Origin: Acanthochlamys bracteata
Taxonomy: Eukaryota; Streptophyta; Magnoliopsida; Pandanales; Velloziaceae
Length of the DNA: 64,000 nt
NCBI GenBank assembly: GCA_019914995.1
Contig: JAFKAK010000696.1
Coordinates: 44,896 to 108,895 of the forward strand
Direction of reading: 5' to 3'
The stretch's first letter is position 1; every line of letters begins with the position of its first letter. The translations under genes and the position numbers were made by a program. Under the pieces are notes generated by a model. It searched no databases, was not told the DNA's origin, and was given only the letters and a program-made list of their open reading frames with translations. Shown here piece by piece: positions 20,150-31,638 of the stretch.

Positions 20150-22310
20150 CTAGATAGCGCGTGCGCACTGCAGCGTAGGTCGTGACGCCTCGTGAACGCA
20201 GTCGGCATTCCACTGCTGTACGGCTTCTAGAGATAGGGGAATTTGCCGGCAGGTAGCGGAGAAAGATGGTTTGCAGGTAGTCAAGGGCAGAGGAGAAGCG
20301 GGCGTGGGAATCGAGATGCGTAGTGGTGTTGATGCGGTCCGACAGAGTAAGCCAGAGGTCATAAGCTTTATTCCAGCCCAGAACCTTCGCTTGATGGTGT
20401 CGGGCCTGGTGCACTCACTCAAGCAACGATGATAAGAAACTTGAATTTCGGAGCTAGGGCGTAGAGAAATTGCAAGTGCAGAGCGCGTAGATCGAGCGCC
20501 TGACAAAGAGCAACAATGCGTGCGGCTGTTGGTTGTGAGGACGTCGAGGGCGGTGAGAGTGTACCGTGCGGATATCAGAGATAGCGAGTTGATAGCCTGG
20601 AAGCCCATCTCTGCGAACTGGACATGTGTACTAACTGGGCTCGAGAAAAACCAATTCGCTTTGAAGGGCGGCTACGAGGTATCGGTGCTCTTGAAAAGTC
20701 CCGACTGGCTAGGCTCATCGACTACAAGGTAGGTGCGAGGCCCTTGCTCGTTGTTGGGTTAATTATCTCCGTACATTGCGCGAAGAGAATCTGGCCTATA
20801 CTCTGACACACCTGGCGAATTTTCTCCATTGCGGACGCTAATGATTTCGCCATGAAGTTGCCTCCGTGTATCATCTTGCCTGATGATGGATCTATCAATG
20901 GAGAATCGGTAGCAGAATTGATCTCTGTCAGCAGCTGCTGATGCGCGAGCTGCAGATCTTCAAGGCAGGGACCCAACCATTGCGGCGAAGCTGACAGGAT
21001 ATCGGTCTGATCGGGCCATGAATTCATCTTTGCTGAGTCCCAAATGACCAATTTTGATCCTTCGACAAAGGGGCGCAGATTCGTTGCGCACTCAGTCTGC
21101 CCTCCATGCGGGCGGAGCTCAGATAGCAATGGTGGAAGCACATATCTGCAGTACATAAGCTTCTGCCGCCATAGCAGTGGCAACCTGCGCCGTTGCAGCA
21201 AGGCATATGGCTTCATGTACTGCAAGGAGCCAACACCCGCTGAAGTTGATGTCCCGATCATCAAGGCAAGGCCTTCTTTCGCACGCACCTCGATTGGCTC
21301 AATTTCGCATAGCTCAGTGCTTCATCAGCAGGCATCAGCCTTCGTCCGCCTTGAATACGGTCTCCAATCCAGGCTTGTACGGAGGGTTGCCTTCAAAGAC
21401 ACTCCCAACGTACGATTGTGGACACATGTCCTACGCCAGAGATGGAACCTCTTAAAAGGTACTCTCGGACGATGTCCATATTGAGAAGTTGCGCGAGTTT
21501 TCGAGGAGAACGGGCCGTATACCAACACTAGGGTAAGCCAACATGTTTGCTCGGACAAGCATTTGGGCCTGAACCCATGATTCGGGCATGGTAGTGCCTA
21601 AACGTGTAGGTACAGGGTCAGCTCAGACAGCTCTATCTCGTGTTGTCTCAGTCCCGTGTTAACTTAGGATAGGTAATACAGCAGCGGACGGTATTTCGTA
21701 CCCGGGCGTTACGTACCCTCTATAGGATCCAGTAGCGGGATTGCCGAGGGGAGAATGCGCGAGTGGCGTGTGATATGTCGAGGTCGGTGTCGCCGGATAG
21801 AATCCCAAAATGACTGTCACGCATCATGTCTCGTACTGTGTTTTCGGTTGCCGAGGCCTTTATCGGGCAGCATTGTCATAACTCAAAAAGGTCTGTACGA
21901 GCCTATTCAATTAGCATTGCACAATTCAGAATGGGATTAAACATACCTGACATGGTTTCACCCACTCGCAACTCGCCGTACTTCTTTTCCGTCTGCCTCC
22001 GTATTATCTCCGCCATATCTTCACTGATCGTCACATCCTGACCATATCTGATTGTTTAGTGATATTCAATATTGCTACATATGTTTTCGAATGCACGACA
22101 GCTTGAAGTGATGTGAAGTAATGCTGTTTTCGCACTGGAACATGCCTTGGGGGGCTATCAGGACCGTGTAGACGTGCCTAGCACATGCCACCACGCTGGC
22201 AACACTAAGGCTGCGCCATCGATTATGATCTCCTCGTCCTGTGAGCGGAGCTTCTCATGCAGCTCGCGCCAGTGCGAAACGAGCAAGCGGCTGAATTCTC
22301 CAGCAGCCAT
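20150..22310 (-). CDS. aromatic amino acid ammonia-lyase (phenylalanine/tyrosine ammonia-lyase type)
   Basis: MIO-dependent lyase that would deaminate phenylalanine or tyrosine to cinnamate or coumarate. On the minus strand: an N-terminal helix VSHWRELHEKL and SVASVVACARHVYTV (22150-22310), then MPESWVQAQMLVRAN (21541-21590), the RGSIS segment leading to the MIO site (21425-21452), EGLALMIGTSTSAGVGSL (21225-21285), SPQWLGPCLEDLQLAHQQL, INSATDSPLIDPSSG and MIHGGNF (20850-20925), ILFAQCTEIINPT (20750-20790), and QAINSLSLISARYTL (about 20590). These are in the order found in fungal PAL. The chosen start (A at 22310) gives MAAGEFSRLLVSHW. The N-terminal third (21590-22150) is poorly readable, with one likely intron near 21950, and several frame changes occur. 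The Ala-Ser-Gly triad that forms MIO is not intact in this sequence. Phe versus Tyr preference cannot be judged because the selectivity residues fall in the damaged part. Confidence 0.88.
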
Positions 22311-22901
22311 TCCAAGTGCAGCCCGTTTTAGGATTCCCGCAAAGTCAGTGACAGGCGCGAACGCGTCACGTTAGAGTCGTTGACAGCAGAATTAAAGCCA
22401 AACCTCAACAGCGGTGAGCTTCTCTCACCGACCCAGATTCCGGTTCGCGGAGTCACGAGATTCTTCGTCCCTGCAGGTCGCCGCGAACTGCCGCCTCGCG
22501 CGGTTTTGCCTCCAGGTTTTCTTACAGGAGGGATGAGAACCTGTATGCCACCTCCACGTGGCAGAACCAGAATTTCCAAATTACAGTGGAAGAAGCCAAT
22601 CAAAGAAGTCAAAATAGTGTTATGGCAGGATGCAGCACTGCAGGAATTATTCAACCGGTTCGCACCGTCTAGATACGGTTAGATTTAACAAAAGATGCTC
22701 ATGCCAGTGGGTCAGCCCAAGGTTGGAGCTTGCACTAGAATAGGTCGATCGGGTTTCGATACGGTATGAATAACAGAGGTGTCGTGTAAAAGCAGCCTTT
22801 TTCGTTTTTGGAACCCCGCGGCGTACTGTATAGCTTGAAACAGAGGGTCTGAACTCGACTATGTTTTCAACTCGCTGGATTTGCGGCGTGAGTCGTGAGC
22901 C
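22311..22901. other. spacer between ammonia-lyase start and hydrolase end
   Basis: About 590 bp upstream of the ammonia-lyase and downstream of the hydrolase, both on the minus strand. It should hold the ammonia-lyase promoter. Open frames here on both strands (22328-22654 minus, 22380-22682 plus) overlap each other and match nothing I know. Confidence 0.45.
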
Positions 22902-24309
22902 TCAATAGCGGTTTTGTTTCCCCACAACAGCCAGCAACGTCTTTCGCGCTAGATCTTGGTCCAGACGCACCTTTTCCGTATCAAGGCTCGCGCAGAACTC
23001 CTTCTCCACTACGTACCGCATCGTCTCCTTTGCTAACCTCTCCGAGATCTCATTTGCAACTGTTTGCGGTGCCTCAAAGCAAAAAAATGCGACGTTCTAT
23101 CGATAACTTTCATTTCGGTGCCGCCGTCCTGTGCTCCTCCGTTACCACCTCTTCCTGTGCCGGCTAATTCCAGTGTCTCTTTGCATCGGTCAGTAGTGTT
23201 GATGCGACTGCTTCCCGTGCCAAATAGAGCGTTCTCGGACGCAAAGGAGGAAAGTAAATACAAGAAACGCATACGGTCGCCTCGAGAGAATGTCTCTAAG
23301 CCTCCGCCCTCAAATGGAAGGGAATCTGGGTTGATTAGGCGCTCCCTCAGACGTGCTTCCGGCGTCGTGGTGTCTTCCGGAACGGCGTTGTGTAGTTCGA
23401 GCGCACGAAGGACCATGCCTCTTGAGCCTCAGGCGTTGTCAAGACCACAGAGCCGTTATCTAGATCTTTCAGCCCACAAGCAAGAAAGGCCTGTGCGATA
23501 CGGGAATCAAACGATCTGAAAAGTAGATTCTTCTTGAACACGGCCTCGGCTTTCTCGCGACTCCCATTGTTCACGACGAAGAGACGAGAACAAAGCGGCA
23601 TTTGGACCGGGTGGATGAGACTCGACGATTACAGGATCGATAAAGACAGCCTAGTGAAAAAGGCGTGGATGAATCAATTCCAGTTTTGCACTGCGAAAAA
23701 CCAGTAGCGAAAGTACTGCCATAGTATAGGCGAGCTGAGTGGAAGGCTCATTGTGGGCCAAGTGACCCTAGGATGGGCTGTGTGTACGGACCTCTGCTCT
23801 ATGACCGTGAGGCCCGCATGTGAGGATGTAGCATTGACATTTGAGCACATCCCATACTGTGCGTGATACCACGAAGAGCGGTTTCATCTTCTCCCGAAAG
23901 GTATTCACTATCAACAACGGATCGCGCGAATAATCCATGCGAAAAGGATCATCTCCCAATACGTCGGAATTTCTCGGAAGACCTCCTGGTGTGCATAATT
24001 AGCCATCCATATCGATCGCACTTCGAAGCCTTTCGCGGCATCTAGTATATCGTCCCACAAAGCTTCGTAGCATTCCTACTGACATCAGCCATCAGCATCA
24101 GACTCGCATCTCTTCTCATCTTTCCGAAAGCCATTTCCCATGGCTCACTAAAATGCTCACTGCATTGTCCGGGTCCTGACTTGTTGCGAGGCCGGTATTC
24201 CTTGACAGCGAGGAATAAATCTGCATCGTCCCGATTAAAGGCGTGCGGGTATTCTCGGACAAGCTGGCGGGGACCAATGCTCGATAACGATGAACTTGTC
24301 AGCAGACAT
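22902..24309 (-). CDS. alpha/beta hydrolase of the fungal toxin-biosynthesis-protein family
   Basis: Serine hydrolase-fold protein. Read on the minus strand from MSADKFIVIEHW (A of ATG at 24309), it carries the family's N-terminal IREYPHAFNR-type segment and RDPLLIVNTFREKM. The nucleophile elbow reads GITHSMG with the catalytic Ser (23850-23870). The cap segment is VFKKNLLFRSFDSRIAQAF and VLTTPEAQEAWSFVR, followed by ETFSRGDRMRF and SSRINTTDR, and the terminal catalytic His sits in DRTSHFFAF (about 23090). The stop is at 22902-22904. The usual glycine before His in the elbow (G-x-G-H-S-x-G) is Thr here. The family includes enzymes encoded in Alternaria host-selective-toxin loci and many homologues of unknown role, so the name does not show that a toxin is made. 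It lies directly upstream of the ammonia-lyase in the same orientation. Four or more frame changes are present. Confidence 0.8.
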
Positions 24310-26220
24310 TACACAATAACCGAACTTGAAGTTCAAATCTCTGGAAGACAAAACGAATGCGAGATTGAGCTTGCCCTTCGATGGTTTCCGTGCTCCGGCC
24401 AGCATACGGCGTAAGCTCTCAGCTGAAGGCTGCCAAGACGACATCAAACTGTCCGCAATTCCCAGTTCTCCCATTCGCCGAATCTGGTCTCCAAACCACC
24501 TGGCCGGGTGTTCTGTCTGAGTATAACCGTAGCGGTGCATGTATCTTGTTTAGGCCTACAGATTGGCCATAAAAGGCAAGTACAAAATTATTTGAAAACC
24601 AAGGCTGGCCTATTGTGCTGCGCTGCGAACGACGCTGCAGCCGAATACGAGACGGCAATAACTTAATGTTTCTCAGCTGGTGATTCTTGAGGCCGCGACT
24701 GCCACTGGAAAGTGTATCCGAAAGGAAATTTCATGGGACAGCTTCGTTATACCGGAGCCTCAACATGGGAATGGAGGGCAGTACCGACAATATCCGGCAA
24801 TCTCTGGATTTACGAATATTCAGTGATGATTATTCATGGTATCTCTGTTTTTGGGAGGTACAGCCGCGTCAACTGACAAACACCTGAACCACGACCAACA
24901 TACGTCCGCAATGTACAGCACACTACTTTCGAACCGCGTTGCACCGGCGTGGCTCGTATTCAGCCCTAGGTGCCAAGTAAATAGCTCGCAGCCATCCACA
25001 AACCCGCCGATCTTCACAAGAATACCAATTCAGTCCGCGCTGGAAACACTCGCAGATCATGCTTGATATCTGCTTGTTGCCCTTGGGGGCCATTCCGTGA
25101 CACAGCAGTGTTGAGTACCTCAATAGCAACAATTACAGTACCTACTGCATTGCACAGGAGAGCAGTCACGACGGTCGGATACTGTTCGACTGGAGTGAGG
25201 ATGGCACGACTTGTGTAAGGTCGTATATCTCCCAGCCTTGACGACTCTCTAATGATGAATAGGGTGTACTGTAACCTATGAAATAGAAGGGCCATGATCG
25301 GAACCTCAGGAAGCCACTGCGTTGTGTGCCTCTAACAGCTGTGACTTTAGGTCATGCCTTTGCTGGGACGTATTTCAGAACACTCCGACGGTGGCTTGGT
25401 GGGTTAATCATCATGTCCTGAATATGAGCACAAATGTTACTGCTAATTTTCCGACGAATTGTTAGCCAGGGGTTGTACATAAGCTGCAACTAAGAACCCT
25501 TGTCTGTTGAGTCACTACATTTCATGCTCAGGACTAGCCGTCTGAGTTTTGTACCATATGAGATACGTCCAAAAACCATTCTTGTGCCACAAATGGTGAT
25601 GAAGTTAGCTCTCTTGGCTATTATGGGGTAGATTTGAGCTTTTTTGCAGAAGTTGAATTCGGTCTATTGATTCAACCTCCTATAAAGGGAGCAATTTGGG
25701 CAAGCTTTAAGCATAAGATAGTCTGCCCAGTGAAGCAATGGTGCGCATGGATCTCCGTAACGCACGTACCTTTCCATGCCTCGTTGCAAGAACACTATAG
25801 AAAAATCCACCCCATAACCTCAAGCAGACAACTGCCTACTGCGAATAATAACAATAAACTCGACCATTCCACTCTCTTCCAGGAACATAAACGCAAAACC
25901 CATTCGCTCCACGCAAAATCGTGCGCTGCCCAGAGATTTATTGAGCTCGATATACAGACAGACCACCCATACGCTAACAAGCCTACTCCAGTAGATATGT
26001 AGGCTCGCTGTGAGCACAAAACCGATTGTGTACCGATGGACGACAAGGTGATGAAGATTGCCAACTCTGCGGCCAACATCTACTACTGGTGGTGTGATAG
26101 GCCCCATCGTCTCCTTTATTGATGGGCATATTCGTGAGCACGCCCAATACGCTTTCAACTAAGAGCATCCGATAGCTAACGAACTCTTCGTATTCAAGAA
26201 ATGGTTTCGGGCCATGTTGA

Positions 26221-26246
26221 ACCGATTCCCAGAACCGATTCCCAGA
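26221..26246. repeat. 13 bp tandem duplication
   Basis: The unit ACCGATTCCCAGA is perfectly repeated once in tandem. Confidence 0.9.
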
Positions 26247-27134
26247 AGCTAAGGCCGCCATTGACGAAGAATAGTTTCACGCGAAAATCGCTGACCTGGA
26301 TCGGCTGCTCGACTCACTTGTACCGCCCGAGCACCTAAATCCAAACTTAGAGCCGCGACAAAGCCCGACTACAGAGGCTACCGAGTTCTTACGAGCAGTG
26401 GTAATGCACCGATTCTGAACCCTATTCGAGAATCTATCTAAGCAGACAGGTGGTGGCCAATTCACGTGGTATTCGCCGCCGGTATGCTCTCCGGGATACA
26501 GATCATAAGATCTGTGCGAACTGCTCGAAAGACTGCGCGAATTACGTCCCAGAAGTAGCAGAATCAGTCAGGCATGTAACTAGTTTGTACTGTCCTCGCG
26601 AATTACATCCTCCCGCGTATCCGCACTGATTCTTTTGGTTGTTTCTGAGATTGCCGGATCGCCACCTGAGAGATATGTCGGCACGTATTGGTACTATGCA
26701 AACTGTGATCCAAGTCACCCGAACTTTGGTTTTGCGAACGGCTGGGAGGAAGATGCGGTGCAGTTCTGGCAATCTCTCCTGTGCTCGGAAGACAACTTTG
26801 GATGAATGTCGGACCGAACTGGGGTGGGATTTTTCATGCATTACGAAAAGGCATATGGGCCTGAAATTGACAATAACATTGGCGCCAACGGTGGACAAGA
26901 CAATCAGCTGAGACCGTGAGGGTCGGATTGAAGGCGACCAACAAGATGATGATCAGGATTTAGTACTCTCATGCACCACCTTTGCAGCAGGCATCTTGAA
27001 ACAATTCATTGACACTTGAGCTGCGAATACGAACATATGCGCTTTGATCTTGGGTATGGGTCGGCGGGATAGTGCTGATGTAGGGATATTATAACGGTGG
27101 TAAAAGAGATTGGATGGAGTATTATCCAATTACA

Positions 27135-27153
27135 TATATATATATATATATAT
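27135..27153. repeat. TA dinucleotide microsatellite
   Basis: An uninterrupted run of alternating T and A of about 19 bases, in the presumed promoter of the dehydrogenase. Confidence 0.9.
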
Positions 27154-27287
27154 TTTTAACAAACGGCACCTTCTGCTCAAACGTGATCGACAGGCACATA
27201 CATTCAAATTCAGGCTCACAAAGCTTAGATCGCATTCATAAAAGTCTGAGGAAATTTGGTATATTCAGCAAAAATCAACGGATAGAG

Positions 27288-28195
27288 ATGAGGAGAAATT
27301 CAAGCCACACAGGGGATGGCAAGCGGAACTGGGTAAGTAGCTTCTCTTCTAGTTCATTCTGGCAACGCTTTTGTAAGGAGGTGAGAATGCTGCATTACCA
27401 AGTCGAGCAACGACCCTGAAGTTAACCACGCTCGGAGCCTCCCTCGCACTCTGCGACATCAACGACTCTGCTTTTTCGAACATAGCCAGAGATTCAAAAT
27501 CAAACACCATTTCTAACTCAGAAATTTGGCGTCAGCTCCGACGACCTAGTAAAGTCCTTTGTCGCTACAACAGTTGAGACGTTCGGTCCTCTGGACCATG
27601 TCTTCAACTGGGCAGGAATCAACCCAACTAACATACCTTTCGAAGACACTAGTCTCGCTCACTGGAACAACCAGATAGACACGATATCAAGGGCGTCTTT
27701 CTGGCTATGAGGAAAGTTTGATACACGTGCAGCGAGGTGCGAGTATTGTTATCATAAGCAGCATGTCTGGGACGAGAGGAACGGCGCCCAGGGTGCTTAT
27801 AGTAAGTCAACCACAGGCTTCGGGCCTGTTACCTATCACAAGACATTGCTGAACATGAATGTTTCAAGATACAACTAAACACGGCGTGATTGGGATGATG
27901 AAGAACGTTGCGCTGGAGTACGACCCGAAAGGAATCTGAGCTAATGCAGGGCGCCTGGATACATCCACATGCCCATGGATTCAGGGATTGCCACTGGTGG
28001 AGAAATGGTGGAAAGTGGGCGAAGGCATATGAATACCCTTCCATTCAAAGTCATCATGCTAATCAGAGGCAGCTGTGCATTGAGAGATGGAGTACCTCAA
28101 AGGACGTTGCGGACGTGGTCATCTTCTTGTTTTCGGATGAGGCAAGATACGTGTCAGGAGCGATATATGACGCTGATGGAGCAATAATATGGTGA
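27288..28195 (+). CDS. short-chain dehydrogenase/reductase (SDR)
   Basis: NAD(P)-dependent oxidoreductase with a Rossmann fold. In order: a TGxxxGxG-like nucleotide loop just before an intron (ATQGMASGTG, about 27310-27340), a strand and helix TTLGASLALCDIND ending in the Asp-containing cofactor-specificity position (about 27420-27470), DHVFNWAGINPT for the NNAG-type motif (about 27595-27630), GASIVIISSMSGTRG with the catalytic Ser (about 27735-27780), KHGVIGMMKNVALEYDPKGI after the YxxxK position (about 27880-27935), and the C-terminal SGAIYDADG ending at 28195. The catalytic Tyr-x-x-x-Lys region is split by an intron (GTAAGT donor near 27802). Two or more frame changes occur. The Asp after the second strand favours NAD(H). 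The substrate is unknown; nearby genes suggest a secondary or aromatic metabolite, by inference only. Confidence 0.82.
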
Positions 28196-28408
28196 GCGCA
28201 TCGGCGCGCTACAGGTACTTACTGAGGCGGTGTTTTCGAAGATCAGCCCGCAACAACCGCCGATACTATCGTATAGTAGGTCACCTAATAAGAGTATTAT
28301 ATGGCAGCGCGTTCCAGTTCAAGTTAACCCATGATGTAAAACCACAGACGGCCATTTGCTGAGGATGCTCTTTAGAATACGCGACAAGAGTCAATTTGAG
28401 TTTTATGT

Positions 28409-29700
28409 CTACGGCATGATCGCAGCAAACTTCTCCAAAATACTCGCACCCTGACAGTTCAAGAACTCTCCGAGGTCCATGCCCGACTTCGACGTCCCTT
28501 CATGTCCAAAGGAGCTCGCCTCGCCAGCGTCGAAGCTTCTACTCTGCCACAGAGCGAACGCAGGTGCAGCAACAATTAAACCTGCAAATGCACCCATGAC
28601 CACATCGGCGAAGATGTTCATCCCTGGTCGAGCCCCATCGATAGGTGGTAAGAACCTCCAGCTTCCCAAGCCCAAATGCAAGAGAGGATCGGATATATGA
28701 CGTATACGGGTATCGGCAGATGCGGCGAGTTCATAGCTCCTCGGATCAATGGGGCGAGAGCTTCTGCGTAAACAGAAGAGTCACTGTGGAAATTCCATAC
28801 GTTGAATGCCACAAAGCCCACGATCCCCATTTTCTCCCAAGCTTAGCACCGTATCGGTGCTTGTAGTCGAATGTGAGGCCCAAAGCAGATACTCCAATCG
28901 CCAGAGCGCGAACGAAGAACAAAACGCGGTCGCTGTCAGACGTGATGTGCACTGCTAGCCAGATTGACTGCGATATAGGCGTGTACCGCGCTCCACGCCC
29001 AGCCGAGCCAGCCAAAAGGCGATACGGTACGTTCCGGTTCTCTGAAGATGGCGCGCAAGTAGCGACCATCTCTGGCCCTTTGATGCTTAAATTCGCCGCA
29101 ATGGCGGGGTGATATCGGGCCTCAAGATTTTGTTGCGCAACGTTCATTGCTTGGGTGAGTCGTGCTTCTTCGTCCGTGGCGCCTGGAGGTGCGCTTCCGT
29201 TGCGGCATCTGCTCCGGCGTACCATGTTTAGGCCGATGCTTTGATACTGTTGGGCGTCCACGGCGTGGAAATTTGCTCCGGCCTTGATGGTAGGTGCAAC
29301 TCGTATAGTCCGGCAGCGAGAATGCGAACAAAGGACAGCCAGGCTGCGCATTTGTCAGCCGTTGTGGCCTGTTATATCATAAGAGTGTTCTTACAGATCC
29401 ATCCGGTGAAGAAGGCGATCCACAAACCGGAACATAGGCCATTTAGAACGGAACCAATGAATGCGCTCAGCATGCTACTGAATGCGAAGCCGATGGTGAG
29501 CTCGCAATCATGGGACGACATGACTTCGTTAGCGATTGTAACTTTGCGAAGGAATTTGGGCGTGAGCTTCTTAAGAGTGTTGCGGGGTTACACAGAGCTG
29601 TATACTTCGCCGCCCACCGCCTCGATAAGGATAATAAGACAACCGTAGAGGCTTATGCAAAGGTGAGAGGGAGGTGCCGAAAATAGATCAGGCCCTGAGG
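28409..29700 (-). CDS. uncharacterised fungal multi-pass membrane protein
   Basis: Alternating minus-strand frames read a consistent hydrophobic protein: CLIILIEAVGGEVYSSV, KVTIANEVMSSHDCELTIGF, a helix-rich block FIGSVLNGLCSGLWIAFFTG (about 29400-29480), then after an intron a cytosolic part with LTQAMNVAQQNLEARYHPAI, a helix region PISQSIWLAVHI, RALAIGVSALGLTFDYKHRY, FNVWNFHSDSSVYAEAL and a final block GAFAGLIVAAPAFALWQSR before the stop near 28409. At least five hydrophobic segments are visible. The C-terminus has a Gly/Ala-rich helix followed by a short soluble tail. It looks like a conserved dothideomycete integral membrane protein without assigned function. It shares orientation with the DHA1 transporter upstream. 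Ends are approximate because of frame changes. Confidence 0.6.
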
Positions 29701-30047
29701 CGCCCCATTAGGTATGGCCAGAGCCGACATAGCTGCGCCTGGCCTTCTCATCTCTTTGAACCTAAATAATAGATAGACCCATGAAGTAGTCCGTTTTGCA
29801 AGGGCGTAAATAGTGAAATCAATGAAAAGATACGCTTAGATGTTGAGCCAGGGGCACAAACGCGGTGAGGAACTCTGTTAAATGGTGAAATCAAAGATCG
29901 AAAATAGTTAGGCGACGAGTTTTGGAGGATAGCCCACAGCAACCACAGCGCTGCGCTGGCCTCATCGAATATTGATTTGGTGACGTCTTGCACCTCGAGT
30001 TAACCCAGGATACGACGTTGGCCGCTAGTCGCTTGTAAAAGGCTGTT
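29701..30047. other. spacer between membrane protein and DHA1 transporter
   Basis: About 350 bp containing the 3' region of the transporter and the promoter of the membrane-protein gene (both minus). No other feature is seen. Confidence 0.4.
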
Positions 30048-31638
30048 TCAGAAAATGCGACGGGAGTATGCAAACCAACTTTCACGCATCTTTCGTGAAC
30101 TCAGATCCTGCCGCCACTTCTCTCTCCATACCGAAAAACGAAAACGGGTCGGTGCCAAACCCAAACTCAGCAGACTCAAGTGTGAAAGCCCAACCATATC
30201 CGAATGTCTCCTGTTAAAGGCCCAGCGGTCAATGGCAAGAAAGTGCCCATCAAGCACCTGGTTACGATGACACCGGTCAAGGCAGAAGCAGAGTACGCTC
30301 CGCATGCATCGACCACGTATGCTGATAGTGGTACCATAGCCATAAGTAGCGTGAAGCCCATAAGGCCTACAGAGATTGGGAGAAGCGCAACAGGTAACTG
30401 AAAATGCGCAATCCAACCGTAAGCCAGAACGGAGAGCGGCAAAGTGATACCACCAACGATAGTAAGTGGGAGACGGTACTCAGGGTGGCCCTTCTTCATG
30501 GGATCTTTGTCACGAAGGTGGATATAGATGCGATCGAGACTGGAGTTGCAGATTATGATGCTAATAAACGAGGCCCATGCCTGGGAAGGTGTTAGCTGGA
30601 TCTCCATTTGCATGTATAAAGGTGTCTCTTACTGAAGCAGATGAACGACGTGCCAGTCTGCGCTGGCGTGAATCCGTATTCGTTCAGAAGAATACCAGGC
30701 AGAGTGGTACTTATAACGTAGAAGTAGCTGAACATGACTGGCCCGAACAGCGACATTCCGAGCAGCACGCCAGACCGAAAAGGACGGTAAACGGACGTAT
30801 AATCGCATAAAACAATTTATTGCCGGCAATAACTCCATTGTCTCCAGATGCATCTTGGCCAGCCTCTTGCATGTGCGCGACTCTGCGCTTCAAGATAACC
30901 ATCTTGTAGGTCTCTCGGAAGCACGTCAGAAACGTCAGTTCGCACGCAACGGCAAGTCCAGCCGCGATGAGCAATACACCGCCACCGAGCGTCTGCGCAA
31001 TCGCGCCGCCGATGGTAGGTCCAATAGCCCCGCCGATGAGCGGAGCCAGCGTAACGAGACTTAGGGCGGAACCTCGCTGTTCAGATTCGAATATGTCTCC
31101 AATGATCGCCGGATTGAGGACATTCTGAGGCGACAGCAGCTCCAGTCAAAGCTCGTGCACCAATGAAGAGTGCCGTATTCTCTACGGGCAGCAAGCAGAG
31201 ATGCCGAGATAAAGAGGACATTGCAAACGTTCATCACAGGGTAGCGACCGTAAACCTCGGAGAGCGGTGCGATGAGCAACGGGCCTACGGCTTCGCCCAA
31301 CTCCCAAATCGTCACAAAGGAGAGCACTGGTCGATGGACTCGCCGTGTGATCTGATAGCTCATCTACTATTTGGCCAGCAACAGGTACAACGGAGATACA
31401 TGTAAATGTCCTGCGTGATTTGTCAGCAACCAGAACAATGGTTGAGCAGGAATTCATTTACACTGTGAAAGCCGTGAAAGCAAGGAGCGACACCATTGCC
31501 CATTTGTAGGCCACAGGCCATTCTTTTAGATTTTCGACATCACCTCCTCAAAGTCAAGTATCACTCCTGTATGTTTGATGCCATCTTCAGCGTCTCGGGA
31601 ATAGATGCGAGCAGTGGCTGCTCTTCCGCGGCGGTCAT
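30048..31638 (-). CDS. DHA1 drug:H+ antiporter (major facilitator superfamily)
   Basis: Plasma-membrane efflux pump of the 12-helix DHA1 family. The start at 31638 gives MTAAEEQPLLASIPETLKMA, followed by NLKEWPVAYKWAMVSLLAFT, an intron near 31395-31455, and TCISVVPVAGQIVDELSD. The loop between helices 2 and 3 contains WELGEAVGPLLIAPLSEVYG and RYPVMNVCNVLFISASLLAA, the DHA1 hallmark. Later come LAPLIGGAIGPTIGGAIAQT with the PxxGGAI-type motif C, the cytosolic loop ETYKMVILKRRV, RPFTVLFG, EYRLPLTIVGGITLPLSVLA, LSAYVVDACGAYSASALTGV, and RCLMGTFLPLTAGPL. The final helix is followed by a short basic tail near 30050. Export of a metabolite made by neighbouring enzymes is plausible but not shown. 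Several frame changes occur. Confidence 0.88.

Larger units (their letters stand above)
24310..27287. other. 3 kb with no confident gene; possible eroded coding fragment near 26.6-26.9 kb
   Basis: Upstream of the hydrolase (promoter) and of the dehydrogenase. Around 26640-26900 (plus) alternating frames read protein-like text such as GTYWYYANCDPSHPNFGFAN, NGWEEDAVQFWQSLLCS and HYEKAYGPEIDNN, which is rich in aromatic and acidic residues like a real protein, but I cannot place it in a family. A run of short frames at 25630-26260 on both strands is unconvincing. A 13 bp tandem duplication (26221-26246) and a TA dinucleotide run (27135-27153) are the only clear repeats. Confidence 0.4.

Noticed and set aside
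22902..24309. Host-selective-toxin biosynthesis locus
   Set aside because: The hydrolase belongs to a family found in such loci, but the family is widespread and none of the other characteristic toxin-pathway enzymes is recognisable here, so I do not claim toxin production.
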